DNA from: an uncultured Gammaproteobacteria bacterium | GTDB lineage: Bacteria; Pseudomonadota; Gammaproteobacteria; Enterobacterales; Psychrobiaceae | Length of the DNA: 64,000 bases | Direction of reading: 5' to 3' | Assembly (NCBI GenBank): GCA_937139475.1 | Contig: CAKZQF010000042.1 | Location: 35,004 to 99,003 of the forward strand | Shown: positions 37,666-46,261 of the stretch, piece by piece | Position numbering within the stretch: the first letter of the stretch is position 1 | How the letters are laid out: the number at the start of each line of letters is the position of its first letter | The notes under the pieces: generated by a model | The model's database searches: none | The model's input: only the letters and a program-made list of their open reading frames with translations | Told to the model about the DNA's origin: nothing | Program-made: the position numbers and the translations under genes

Positions 37666-38859
37666 ATGTTAGTTCTACATGTTTTTGATCATACGATACC
37701 TCTTCACAGTGGCTATACATTTCGTAGCCTGGCAATTTTGCGCCAGCAACATCGATTAGGCATTGAAACCATGCATGTCAGTTCGTCTAAGCAGCTAAAC
37801 CAGACTAAAGCGACAGAAAATGTTGATGGACTTGATTTCTATCGTACATTTCCCACCGCGTTGGCCAAGCTGCCTGTTCTTAATCAATGGGATGTGATTT
37901 TTACCCTGGTTAGGCGTATTGAGGAAATTATTAAACAGCGCCGCCCGGATGTACTGCACGCTCACTCCCCATCGTTAAATGGTATCGCCGCTAGTATTGC
38001 TGGCAAAAAATACAAAATCCCAGTCGTTTATGAGATGCGTGCTTCGTGGGAAGATGCGGCAGTAAGTCACGGTACCTGTAAAGAAGGTTCGCTGCGTTAT
38101 AAAGTTGGTCAGTGGTTAGAAAAGTATGCCTTAAACCGTGCCAGTCACGTCACGACGATATGCCATGGGCTATCTGAGCACATTCAACAGTGGGGGATCA
38201 GCCAAGATAAAGTGACGATTATTCCAAATGCGGTAGACCCAGATAAGTTTACGGCGCAAGGCGTGAAAAATGAATCATTACTATCGCAGCTTGCATTAGA
38301 AGGTAAAACTATCCTGGGCTTTCTTGGCTCATTCTATCGTTATGAGGGACTACATTTACTTATCGCTGCCATGCCAGAGATTGTTAAACACCGGCCCAAC
38401 GTGCATTTGTTATTGGTCGGCGGCGGTCCAGAGGAAGGTAACCTCAAACAACAGATTCAACACCTGTCATTACAAGCGTATGTCACGTTCGCTGGCCGTG
38501 TTTCCCATCAGGAAGTTAATCAATATTATTCGTTGATTGACCTATTTGTTTACCCACGAGAGTCTATCCGTTTGACCGAAATTGTCACCCCCCTCAAACC
38601 ACTTGAGGCGATGGCTCAACATGGGTTAGTTGTTGCTTCTGATATTGGAGGACATCGAGAAATGATCACCCACAACAGTACAGGAATTTTGTTTAAAGCC
38701 AATGATGTAAATGCAATTAGTCAATCGATTATCGACTTAGTAGGGCATCCAGAACGCTGGTTAGAGATAAAATGCGCTGGAAATCATTACGTTAACCAAG
38801 AGCGGACGTGGCAGCGTAGTGTTGCTCCGATTAAAGATGTTTATCAGTCAATTGTTTAG
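37666..38859 (+). CDS. XrtA-system glycosyltransferase (TIGR04063-like)
   Basis: A 397-residue GT-B enzyme. It starts LVLHVFDHTIPLHSGYTFRS, a hallmark of this subgroup. HAHSPSLNGIAAS and VYEMRASWEDAAVSHGT lie in the acceptor half. IPNAVDPDKF, LLVGGGPEE and LTEIVTPLKPLEAMAQHG lie in the donor half. No membrane helix. Context gives it a role in assembling the repeat unit; sugar and linkage cannot be told from sequence. Confidence 0.92.
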   Translation: MLVLHVFDHTIPLHSGYTFRSLAILRQQHRLGIETMHVSSSKQLNQTKATENVDGLDFYRTFPTALAKLPVLNQWDVIFTLVRRIEEIIKQRRPDVLHAHSPSLNGIAASIAGKKYKIPVVYEMRASWEDAAVSHGTCKEGSLRYKVGQWLEKYALNRASHVTTICHGLSEHIQQWGISQDKVTIIPNAVDPDKFTAQGVKNESLLSQLALEGKTILGFLGSFYRYEGLHLLIAAMPEIVKHRPNVHLLLVGGGPEEGNLKQQIQHLSLQAYVTFAGRVSHQEVNQYYSLIDLFVYPRESIRLTEIVTPLKPLEAMAQHGLVVASDIGGHREMITHNSTGILFKANDVNAISQSIIDLVGHPERWLEIKCAGNHYVNQERTWQRSVAPIKDVYQSIV

Positions 38860-38868
38860 GCTTACTAT

Positions 38869-39930
38869 ATGAGAATAGCAATCGTTGGCCCAATTCCTCC
38901 ACCCAATGGTGGTATGGCAATGCAAACCAAGCAATTAATTCGTTTAATGGATGAGGCCGGTTTTGATGTTACCCATATTGCGACTAATGGCGCTTACCGC
39001 CCAGCCGTTATTGGTCATATTCCTGTCGTTCGGGCGCTCTTTCGTCTTTGTGTTTATCTATTTACCTTATTGCGTAGCCTAAAATCCTTTGATGTCATTC
39101 ACCTAATGGCAAATTCTGGGTGGTCATTTTATTTGTTTGCAATGCCCGTCATATATATAGCAAGCTGGTATAAAGTGCCTGTGGTAATGAATTACCGGGG
39201 CGGATTAGCGGATGAATTTTTTGCAAAAGACTGGCGCTGGATTAAAGGTGCCATAACGCGAGTGAAGAAAGTCATTGTGCCTAGTGACTTTCTAAAGCAA
39301 ATCTTTGAAAAATATGACGTTGTTACCACCATTGTACCGAATATCGTTGATCTGACAATTTTTGACGTGCACCAGCCAGCGTTAAATGACGATAGCCTTC
39401 ATGTTGTAGTGACCCGTAACCTAGAGCTAATTTATGATAATAAGACTGCGATAGAGGGCTTTGCTCTATTTTCAAAGCAATACCCAAACGCGACGATGTC
39501 TATTGCTGGTACCGGCGAACAACGAAGTGAATTAGAACATCAAGTTGCCTCATTAGAGCTTAATGAGCGCATTCACTTCCTTGGGCGACTCGAGCGTAAT
39601 GAAATGGCTAAGCTGTATTCGAGCGCTGATATTTTGCTAAATACTAGCTTGGTTGATAATACGCCTAACTCTATTATCGAAGCGCTTGCCTGTGGTTTAG
39701 TGGTTGTTTCTAGCGATGTCGGGGGGATTCCATGTCTGGTGAGTGATAATAAGCATGCTTTTTTGATTCCGCCAAGCGCTCCCCAAAGGGTGGCAGATAA
39801 ACTGATTGAAGTCTTACTAAATAAAAAAACTGCGCAGGAAATTGCCTTAAATGGGCATAACATGGTCACTCGATTTACGCCTGAAGTTGTTATTCCCCAA
39901 CTCATAACTATTTATCAGGGACTTAGATAA
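38869..39930 (+). CDS. Glycosyltransferase family 4 in the XrtA locus
   Basis: A 353-residue GT-B enzyme beginning RIAIVGPIPPPNGGMAMQTK. The donor domain has VTRNLELIYDNKTAIEGFAL and the signature VDNTPNSIIEALACGLVVVS, with both Glu positions. A hydrophobic stretch near 60-75 and 85-105 (FDVIHLMANSGWSFYLFAMP) probably forms a membrane-associating surface. It begins ten bases after the previous transferase and ends two bases before the ligase-like gene. Confidence 0.9.
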   Translation: MRIAIVGPIPPPNGGMAMQTKQLIRLMDEAGFDVTHIATNGAYRPAVIGHIPVVRALFRLCVYLFTLLRSLKSFDVIHLMANSGWSFYLFAMPVIYIASWYKVPVVMNYRGGLADEFFAKDWRWIKGAITRVKKVIVPSDFLKQIFEKYDVVTTIVPNIVDLTIFDVHQPALNDDSLHVVVTRNLELIYDNKTAIEGFALFSKQYPNATMSIAGTGEQRSELEHQVASLELNERIHFLGRLERNEMAKLYSSADILLNTSLVDNTPNSIIEALACGLVVVSSDVGGIPCLVSDNKHAFLIPPSAPQRVADKLIEVLLNKKTAQEIALNGHNMVTRFTPEVVIPQLITIYQGLR

Positions 39931-39932
39931 CT

Positions 39933-41267
39933 ATGCGTGACATCGTATTACTAATTTTTCTCATTGCCATGCTATGCGTAATGCTAAAGAAACCCTTTGT
40001 TGGGATTTTAATGTGGTGTTGGATTAGTTATATGGTACCCCATAAGCTTAGTTGGGGGTTTATGGTGAACTTTCCCATAGCTCAGCTGGTGGCACTTACT
40101 TTTTTGTTTTCCTATGCGATTTCAAAAGAGCCTAAGTTTAATCGATTGCATGCGCCTATCGTATTTTTAGTCATATTTGACTTGTGGTTGCTGTTAACTT
40201 TTTTAGTACACCCCTTTACAGAGCACGCCATTACCCAGGTAAGTAGTTTTGTAAAGGTGCAGCTGTTCACGATATTTACCTATATATTGGTGAATAACAA
40301 AGAGCGGCTACATCAACTTTTACTGGTGATTTCACTTAGTATTATGTTTTATGGAGTGAAGGGGGGGATAGCGACCATAATTTCTGGTGGCAGCACTCGT
40401 ATTTGGGGACCGCCTGCTGGTTTTTTTCAAGGAAATAACGAACTGGGGTTAACGCTTTTAGTTGCCATTCCAATTGTTTATTACTTTGCGATGATAACGA
40501 AGAATAAGTGGATAAAGTATGCCTTGCTAGGGGCCATATTACTGTCTACAGCCTCAGTGTTGGGGACGCAATCACGAGGCGCGCTGGTGGCAATAGCCTG
40601 TTGCGGATTCTTTTTCTGGCTTAAAAGTAATAGTAAGGTGATTACGCTGATCGCTTTACTGTTTATCGCGCCAATTGGTTATAACTCTATGCCACAAACT
40701 TGGCATGATCGGATGGCAACAATCGTACTCGAAAAAGAAGAAGATTATGACCTGTCCGTCCAGGGACGATTTAATGCATGGCGTATGGCTTACAATCTGG
40801 CTAATGACAACGTGATGGGGGGGGGATTTGACTCGATAACGGCAGCAAATTTCTATCTATACTCACCTAAACCAGAACAAATACATGATGCACATAGTAT
40901 TTATTTTAAGGTGTTGGGGCAGCATGGTTATATTGGCTTGTTTTTGTTTTTAAGTTTATGGATTAGTGCTTGGCTAATGGCCAATAAGATTCAAAAAATT
41001 AGTAAGGGAAACGATGAGCTGGCGTGGTCTAGTCTCTTAGCAAGGATGTTGCAAATTAGCCTGATAGCATATGGTTCTGGCGGTGTCTTTCTCGGCTTAT
41101 CTTATTTTGATTTGCCCTATCATATCGCCGTTTGTATCGTGGCCCTCTATAATATTACGTTAAAGGAAAAAGCAAGGTTAGCACACGCCAAAGCGGACTG
41201 TGACGAGGTTGAAAATGTTATTTTAGCGCCTGGCCAAAGGAAACCCAAAACTAAGCAGTTTGTATAG
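39933..41267 (+). CDS. Exosortase A-associated O-antigen ligase/Wzy-like membrane protein
   Basis: A 444-residue polytopic protein with roughly ten to twelve helices. A Wzy_C-type pattern is present: QGNNELGLTLLVAIP, TQSRGALVAIACCG, then a periplasmic loop with GRFNAWRMAYNLANDNVMGG and DAHSIYFKVLGQHGYIG. This matches the putative O-glycosylation ligases of XrtA loci. The enzyme would polymerise the repeat unit or transfer glycan to protein; sequence cannot separate the two. The coding region contains a seven- and a nine-guanine run (see repeats). Last gene of the plus arm. Confidence 0.88.
   Translation: MRDIVLLIFLIAMLCVMLKKPFVGILMWCWISYMVPHKLSWGFMVNFPIAQLVALTFLFSYAISKEPKFNRLHAPIVFLVIFDLWLLLTFLVHPFTEHAITQVSSFVKVQLFTIFTYILVNNKERLHQLLLVISLSIMFYGVKGGIATIISGGSTRIWGPPAGFFQGNNELGLTLLVAIPIVYYFAMITKNKWIKYALLGAILLSTASVLGTQSRGALVAIACCGFFFWLKSNSKVITLIALLFIAPIGYNSMPQTWHDRMATIVLEKEEDYDLSVQGRFNAWRMAYNLANDNVMGGGFDSITAANFYLYSPKPEQIHDAHSIYFKVLGQHGYIGLFLFLSLWISAWLMANKIQKISKGNDELAWSSLLARMLQISLIAYGSGGVFLGLSYFDLPYHIAVCIVALYNITLKEKARLAHAKADCDEVENVILAPGQRKPKTKQFV
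40361..40367 (+). repeat. Seven-guanine run inside the ligase-like gene
   Basis: Codons AAG GGG GGG before ATA, giving Lys-Gly-Gly-Ile. It is a homopolymer within the same reading frame as the longer run at 40817. Confidence 0.85.
40817..40825 (+). repeat. Nine-guanine run inside the ligase-like gene
   Basis: The run spans ATG GGG GGG GGA (residues 295-298, Met-Gly-Gly-Gly). It is the longest guanine homopolymer I noticed in the window. A one-base change would shift the frame for the last third of the protein. Confidence 0.9.
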
Positions 41268-41380
41268 CTCATAACGAGTGTGTTTCTCGGTGTAAGACTA
41301 ATTTGTTATTATTATAATATTTACTTTTTGAACAAAACGAAGTAAAAATAAAGTTACTAATTGAAAACGAAGTAGTTGAG

Positions 41381-41674
41381 ATGATTAAAGTAATTATAGA
41401 AAGAAAGATCGCGGAAGATATGGAGTCTACTTACGAAATCGAAGTGAAACGTGCGCTAAAAGCTGTCATGGGGGCCAGTGGATTTATTTCTGGTGAATCA
41501 CTTGTGGATATCAATCATCCAAGTGTACGCACTATTATCACCACATGGGAAAACTTAGCTAGCTGGAATCGTTGGTTTAATTCTGACTTGCGTCGAGATT
41601 CAAATTATAACCTGAGCCAAATACTGGAGCAGGAAGAAAAAGTAAAAGTATTAAAGACTCAGCCACTTTCATGA
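41381..41674 (+). CDS. Small antibiotic-biosynthesis-monooxygenase (ABM)-like protein
   Basis: A 97-residue protein with the ferredoxin-like alpha/beta pattern of the ABM/dimeric barrel superfamily: KVIIERKIAEDME, then a helix, GFISGESLVDINHP, TIITTWENLASWNRWF and a final helix. ABM proteins range from quinol monooxygenases to haem-degrading enzymes, and no specific active-site set can be assigned here. It stands 113 bases after the ligase-like gene, apparently with its own promoter, and converges on the enoyl-CoA hydratase gene. Confidence 0.78.
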   Translation: MIKVIIERKIAEDMESTYEIEVKRALKAVMGASGFISGESLVDINHPSVRTIITTWENLASWNRWFNSDLRRDSNYNLSQILEQEEKVKVLKTQPLS

Positions 41675-41680
41675 GCTGTA

Positions 41681-41705
41681 CCTCCAACGGGGTTAACGTT
41701 GGAGG
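41681..41705. terminator. Hairpin between convergent genes, without a clear T-run
   Basis: Inverted repeat CCTCCAACG / CGTTGGAGG with a seven-base loop, in the 44-base gap between the ABM-like and enoyl-CoA hydratase genes. Position suggests a shared terminator, but no T-tract follows on either strand. Confidence 0.5.
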
Positions 41706-41718
41706 CCTTAAATACTAA

Positions 41719-42480
41719 CTAAAAGTTAGGTGCTCTCTTTTCAAAGAAAGCACTAATTGCTTCTTTACACTCAGCTGACTTTACGCGCTGGGCGAAGATT
41801 TCACCTTCGCTCTTAATTATTTGCTCTATATGTTCCTTAAATGGCGCTTTAAGTAACGCTTTAGCTTGTTGGACAGCCTCTGGTGCTTGTGCAGCGTATT
41901 GATTTGCCTTATCTATGGCCAATGCAATAACCTCCTGTGGCTCACATACCTGATTAATTAAACCAATGTTATGAGCATACTGCGCATCAAAGCTCTTCCC
42001 TAGCATTAGTAACTCACTGGCTAAGCGCTGGCCTATTAAATAAGGCAGCAATAAACTCGAACCACCTTCAGGGGTTAAACCTAACGAAACAAATGGCATT
42101 TTGAACAGTGTGTTATCGGCACTAATGACATGATCGCAATGTAACAGCATGGTTGTGCCAATACCAACGGCAGGGCCTGCGGTTGCTGCAATAAGTGGTT
42201 TAGAGAAATTATTTAATGCCATTAAGAACGTAAATGGAGGAGCGCTGCTATCGAGCGGCGGTCGCTCTAGAAAGTCGTTTAAATCGTTACCGGCACAAAA
42301 TACTTTGTCGTTACCAGAAATAACCACTGCACGAATATCTGGTGCATTGTCAGCTTCGATCAGCACATCACTAAGGGACAGGTACATTTGCGCTGTCAGG
42401 GCGTTTTTTGCCTCTGTACGGTTAATCACAACATGGCGCACATGCTTACTTAAATCATTTACTACAATGGGGGATGTCAT
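41719..42480 (-). CDS. Enoyl-CoA hydratase/isomerase family protein
   Basis: A 253-residue crotonase-fold protein from the ATG at 42480, which has AGAGG just upstream; a TTG at 42510 is a poorer start. Oxyanion-hole segments are VFCAGNDLNDF and AGPAVGIGTT. The block LGLTPEGGSSLLLP resembles delta3-delta2-enoyl-CoA isomerases more than classical hydratases, so isomerase activity is possible. The C-terminus KRAPNF is typical of the family. Monocistronic, divergent from the RluA-family gene. Confidence 0.87.
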   Translation of the reverse strand: MTSPIVVNDLSKHVRHVVINRTEAKNALTAQMYLSLSDVLIEADNAPDIRAVVISGNDKVFCAGNDLNDFLERPPLDSSAPPFTFLMALNNFSKPLIAATAGPAVGIGTTMLLHCDHVISADNTLFKMPFVSLGLTPEGGSSLLLPYLIGQRLASELLMLGKSFDAQYAHNIGLINQVCEPQEVIALAIDKANQYAAQAPEAVQQAKALLKAPFKEHIEQIIKSEGEIFAQRVKSAECKEAISAFFEKRAPNF

Positions 42481-42614
42481 ACAGCCTCTTAGGTTAAACA
42501 GATGTTTCAAAGTGCAACTACAATATCGAATTTAATTTATCGACGCAATCTAAATGCTGGTTTTCTGCCTGTTGTAAATTAAGTTACAATAAGAGCGTCT
42601 TTTTCAACTGAGCT

Positions 42615-43451
42615 ATGCCATTGCAGTCATTCGAATTACACCTTGATATAAGCAGCGAGATAAGTGCTGTCGATATCCTTGAGCAGAACTGTTCATTATC
42701 TAAAAGCCAAATTAAAGCGGTCATGCACAAAGGCGCTGTTTGGTTAACACAAGGTAAAAAAACGACGCGACTGCGCCGAGCCAAGAAACAGCTAAAGCCA
42801 AACCAAACGCTGCACATGTATTATAGCGAACAAGCACTGAGTGATGACTTTGTTAAGCCTACCCTCATTGAAGACTGTGGTGATTATAGTATTTGGAATA
42901 AACCCAGCGGCATGATGAGCCAAGGCTCGAAATGGGGAGATCATAGTACCATTGCTCGTTACGCTGAAGTGGTGCTTAGCCCACAACGTGCTGCTTTTAT
43001 TGTCCATCGCTTAGATCGTGCAACCCAAGGGGTGATTTTGGTTGCGCATACTAAAAGTGCGGTGAGAGCTCTCACTCAATTGTTTGAACAGCGCGAGATA
43101 GTTAAGAAATATCAGGCGGTGGTTTCAGGTGAGCTGAAAGAGGTGATGGAATTTACTGCTGATATAGAAGGGCGCCGTGCTTATACAAAGGCACAAAGCA
43201 TCAGGTATAACCCAAATAGCAATATGAGTCTTTTAGACATCGAGATTGGCAGTGGTAGAAAACATCAGATACGGCGTCATCTCAGCGGTGCTGGGTTAGC
43301 GATTGTTGGCGATAGGTTGTATGGAGAAACGCCGCAAGATAGTAGTATAAATTTGCAGTTGTGCGCATATCACTTGCACTACACTTGCCCAATATCTCAT
43401 GATGAGAAAATCATAGAGATTACTCCCCAGTTACTTATTTCTGGGGAGTAA
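42615..43451 (+). CDS. RluA-family RNA pseudouridine synthase
   Basis: A 278-residue pseudouridine synthase. An S4-like N-terminus (SKSQIKAVMHKGAVWL) precedes the catalytic domain. The catalytic Asp is in VHRLDRATQGVILVAH, and GRKHQIRRHL is motif III. The exact target uridine cannot be assigned; the sequence is shorter and more divergent than RluA, RluC and RluD. The stop codon lies inside the right arm of a strong hairpin, and the convergent acyltransferase gene ends three bases later. Confidence 0.88.
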   Translation: MPLQSFELHLDISSEISAVDILEQNCSLSKSQIKAVMHKGAVWLTQGKKTTRLRRAKKQLKPNQTLHMYYSEQALSDDFVKPTLIEDCGDYSIWNKPSGMMSQGSKWGDHSTIARYAEVVLSPQRAAFIVHRLDRATQGVILVAHTKSAVRALTQLFEQREIVKKYQAVVSGELKEVMEFTADIEGRRAYTKAQSIRYNPNSNMSLLDIEIGSGRKHQIRRHLSGAGLAIVGDRLYGETPQDSSINLQLCAYHLHYTCPISHDEKIIEITPQLLISGE

Positions 43452-43452
43452 T
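43419..43452. terminator. Hairpin overlapping the stop codon of the pseudouridine synthase gene
   Basis: Perfect 12-base inverted repeat ATTACTCCCCAG / CTGGGGAGTAAT with a ten-base AT-rich loop. It ends at the junction of two convergent genes. No long T-run follows, so it is only a probable bidirectional terminator. Confidence 0.6.
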
Positions 43453-43454
43453 AG

Positions 43455-44567
43455 TTAGCCTTCGCTGCTAACAGATAAGCTTTCTTTAGCCGTTACTGGA
43501 TTGGCGTACATTTTCAATAACCAGTGCTGCTGGGCTGAGGTTAATTCCCCCATCCGCTGTGTAAGTGATGAACTATCACCAGTATTCAGGTTATCATCTA
43601 GCTGCTTTTTAGCCTGTAGGTTTGAATCATACAGCTTATAGTTTGTGATTATCTGTCTATCGATTTCCGCCGCGATGGATTTAGAATCTTGATAATCGCC
43701 AACGACAGGTTGTCCAAATTCGATGTGCACACAGCCTTTGTCGCCAACTAACCCTTGAGTGATACTCCGAAGGTCTTCACCTTCGGCTTTTTCATATTCG
43801 CCGGTCTGTTCAATGGTCGCAAGTTCAATTGCTTTGTCTTTGTCACACGGGTCGAATTCATAGCTAATTGAGACAGGAACAATGTTTAACTCAGATAAAT
43901 ATTGTTCAATCGATTTGTCTTTGCCTTTGTTGAGTAGCAGCATCGAAATTAACGCTGAATTTGTTTTATCTAGTCCGTCCTTAGCACGGCCTTCACGCTG
44001 TGCGATCCAAACATGATGGTCATTTTCAGTTAGCGTGTGGTGAATATAACTAGATAAATTTTTTGATGCCTTTAGCATGGCACGTTTGGTTTCTTCGCTA
44101 CGCTTAACAATAAAACTTTTATTAATACGCATTAAATCAGATACCCATGGCTTACTAAGTAAGTTATCACCAATGGCTATCTCAACCGTGCTATAGCCAC
44201 TTTTATATAACGCTAAGTTTATTAAGGCAGGATCGAGCGCAATATCACGGTGGTTACTAATAAATAGTGTTGGCTTAGTCATGTCCAAACTATCTAGGCC
44301 ATTAAAAGTGAAACCGTCGGTGCTTTTTCTAATGAGTTTATGTAAGTACTTCGCTACTTCTTGTTGAAACTCTTCAACTGAATGTAGTTTTGCCGCTTTG
44401 GACTTTAAATAAATCTTAACTAGCCAATGGCTAAAGGTAGGGAGAACGCTATTAAGTCGAGGAAGAAAATAAGCCGCGATAGACTCCTGAAGTGCTGGTT
44501 CATTAATGATATTCTGAATTACAGCGGGTGCCTCTTCATCACGAAACGGCCTAATGTCATCAAACAT
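43455..44567 (-). CDS. Glycerol acyltransferase-family protein (PlsC/PlsB superfamily)
   Basis: A 370-residue acyltransferase. The family His-Asp block appears as FISNHRDIALDPALINLAL, with one extra residue between His and the distal Asp compared with the usual H-x4-D. WIAQREGRAKDGLDKT corresponds to the second substrate-binding block, and NIVPVSISYEFDPCD to a later one. No clear transmembrane helix. Annotated relatives are called 1-acyl-glycerol-3-phosphate acyltransferases, but the substrate is not established. Confidence 0.82.
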   Translation of the reverse strand: MFDDIRPFRDEEAPAVIQNIINEPALQESIAAYFLPRLNSVLPTFSHWLVKIYLKSKAAKLHSVEEFQQEVAKYLHKLIRKSTDGFTFNGLDSLDMTKPTLFISNHRDIALDPALINLALYKSGYSTVEIAIGDNLLSKPWVSDLMRINKSFIVKRSEETKRAMLKASKNLSSYIHHTLTENDHHVWIAQREGRAKDGLDKTNSALISMLLLNKGKDKSIEQYLSELNIVPVSISYEFDPCDKDKAIELATIEQTGEYEKAEGEDLRSITQGLVGDKGCVHIEFGQPVVGDYQDSKSIAAEIDRQIITNYKLYDSNLQAKKQLDDNLNTGDSSSLTQRMGELTSAQQHWLLKMYANPVTAKESLSVSSEG

Positions 44568-44956
44568 GAAATATTCTCAATTAATACTAACTAATTTAGA
44601 CATTATGTCTTTGAAAAGCATAATAAACAAACTATTGGTATGTGTTAATGCGCGTGAAAAATAACGATTGATAGATTTATCGGAAACGATTTACTCACAT
44701 GAACCTGAGATTTTACCTAATTCATGAAATCTTAGAGGTCGGAGGTGTTGCGCGGGCAATGATAACAAATTTGTCTTTGCAATTGCTGGTGATGAGTTTT
44801 CTTTATGCGTTGATAAGTTTATTTGTTAAGGTGGCTGTGTTTCAGTGTGGCTGTGCTGTCCAGCCATTTCTGGGCTCTTATCATCCGACTAATTTGATAC
44901 TGCCAGGTTTCATTATATTGTATGATCCACGGTTTTAATAAAGGTGGTAACAGGCA
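44568..44956. other. 389-base intergenic region, no supported gene
   Basis: Divergent gap between the acyltransferase and the MFS exporter. A 79-codon frame at 44699-44938 has no ribosome site and no recognisable domain, so I do not call it. No hairpin or repeat stands out. The promoters of both flanking genes should lie here. Confidence 0.5.
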
Positions 44957-46171
44957 GTGCAACGCTCTATTTTTACTGAAAGTAATTACCTGACCTATTT
45001 GTGTGGCAGCATATTTTCTACTCAGGGTCTTTGGATCCAGCGTATGACACTAGGCTGGATGATGTGGGAGCAAACCCATTCTGAAAGTTGGCTGGGTATG
45101 TTAGCTTTCTTTATGTTCTTTCCAACAATATTGGTAGGCCCCTTATTTGGTGTGATGGTCGATCGTGTCAATCGCCGCCGAGCTGCTGTTATAACCGGTG
45201 CGATACTTGGCTTAACATCGCTACTATTGTCATTATTGGTGTGGCAGCAATTAGCAAATGAACTGGTGTTGTTATTTTTTGCCTTGGCAATCGGTGTGGG
45301 AAATAGTGCTTACCAATCGATACGTCTATCTTTTGTACCTGAGTTAGTCAGTATTGGCAATATGCCCAAAGCCGTTGCTATCAATGCTGTCTTATACAAT
45401 ACATCGCGTTTTATTGGACCTGTTATTGCCGGGTTACTGATTAAATACCAGGGCAGTAGCGTTGCATTTGCAGTGGTAGCTGCCTGTTACGTTCCACTGA
45501 TTATTGTCTTGATGCTTTTAAAGCTTGACCGTTGCCAAAAAACATCAGGAACACAAAAATTTACGTTCTTTGATGATATAAAAGCAGGGCTTGATTACGC
45601 TATCAACTCCGATCTTATCATGCGTTTATTTATGCTAATTGCCGTATCGGCCGTATTAGGTCGTGGTTTGTTGGAGATTTTACCGGCGGCGGTCGATGTG
45701 CTCTACGGCCGCGGGGTAGAGGGCTTGGCCTGGTTAAATTCCGCAGCCGGAGTAGGGGCTATTATCGCTGGGTTAGTCTTAACATCCGCTAGTTCAGAGC
45801 GTTTAATGTTAGCCACTCGATTGGGGGTAATTGCTTCTGGCCTGTTGCTAATAATATTTAGTTATTCCAGTAGCTTTGAATTAGGCCTGTTAATTGTAGG
45901 CGGCTTAAGCTTTTGTGCTACCGTTTGTGGTGTAGGAACACAGTCTCTGATTCAGGTCTCAGTAGTCAGTGGTTTTAGAGGTCGGGTTATGAGTCTATGG
46001 GGCTCGATAAATATTGGCGGTGGCGCATTGGGCGGCTTACTATTTGGTGTACTCACCGAGTTTATTGGCTATTCCTTTACGCTCATTACAATGGGGCTAT
46101 TATGTGTTTTTGTTGCCTATCTCGCTACCCGTCACTTGGTCTTACCCAATGCGCAAGTGTCGGTAAATTAG
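44957..46171 (+). CDS. MFS transporter (EntS/DHA3-like exporter)
   Basis: A 404-residue twelve-helix major-facilitator protein. The start is a GTG at 44957 with purine-rich AAGGTGG upstream. The cytoplasmic loop 2-3 motif reads GVMVDRVNRRRA, and helix 5 contains NTSRFIGPVIAGLLI, a pattern of the DHA3/EntS group of drug and siderophore exporters. The C-terminal half has GFRGRVMSLWGSINIGGGALGG. Substrate unknown. It converges on the molybdopterin oxidoreductase gene. Confidence 0.88.
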   Translation: MQRSIFTESNYLTYLCGSIFSTQGLWIQRMTLGWMMWEQTHSESWLGMLAFFMFFPTILVGPLFGVMVDRVNRRRAAVITGAILGLTSLLLSLLVWQQLANELVLLFFALAIGVGNSAYQSIRLSFVPELVSIGNMPKAVAINAVLYNTSRFIGPVIAGLLIKYQGSSVAFAVVAACYVPLIIVLMLLKLDRCQKTSGTQKFTFFDDIKAGLDYAINSDLIMRLFMLIAVSAVLGRGLLEILPAAVDVLYGRGVEGLAWLNSAAGVGAIIAGLVLTSASSERLMLATRLGVIASGLLLIIFSYSSSFELGLLIVGGLSFCATVCGVGTQSLIQVSVVSGFRGRVMSLWGSINIGGGALGGLLFGVLTEFIGYSFTLITMGLLCVFVAYLATRHLVLPNAQVSVN

Positions 46172-46205
46172 CGGTGAACCAGATATTTAGCCAATTAACA
46201 GAACC

Positions 46206-46233
46206 TATCCCTGCTGCTCAGATCACAGGGATA
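46206..46233. terminator. Weak hairpin between convergent genes
   Basis: Inverted repeat TATCCCTG / CAGGGATA with a 12-base loop in the 90-base gap between the MFS exporter and the oxidoreductase gene. No T-run follows. Confidence 0.4.
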
Positions 46234-46261
46234 AATTACCTGAGAAGTAGTTAGGCTATCG

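Noticed and set aside
44699..44938. 79-codon frame with hydrophobic content in the acyltransferase-MFS gap
   Set aside because: No ribosome site, no domain, and low-complexity hydrophobic content expected by chance in AT-rich DNA.
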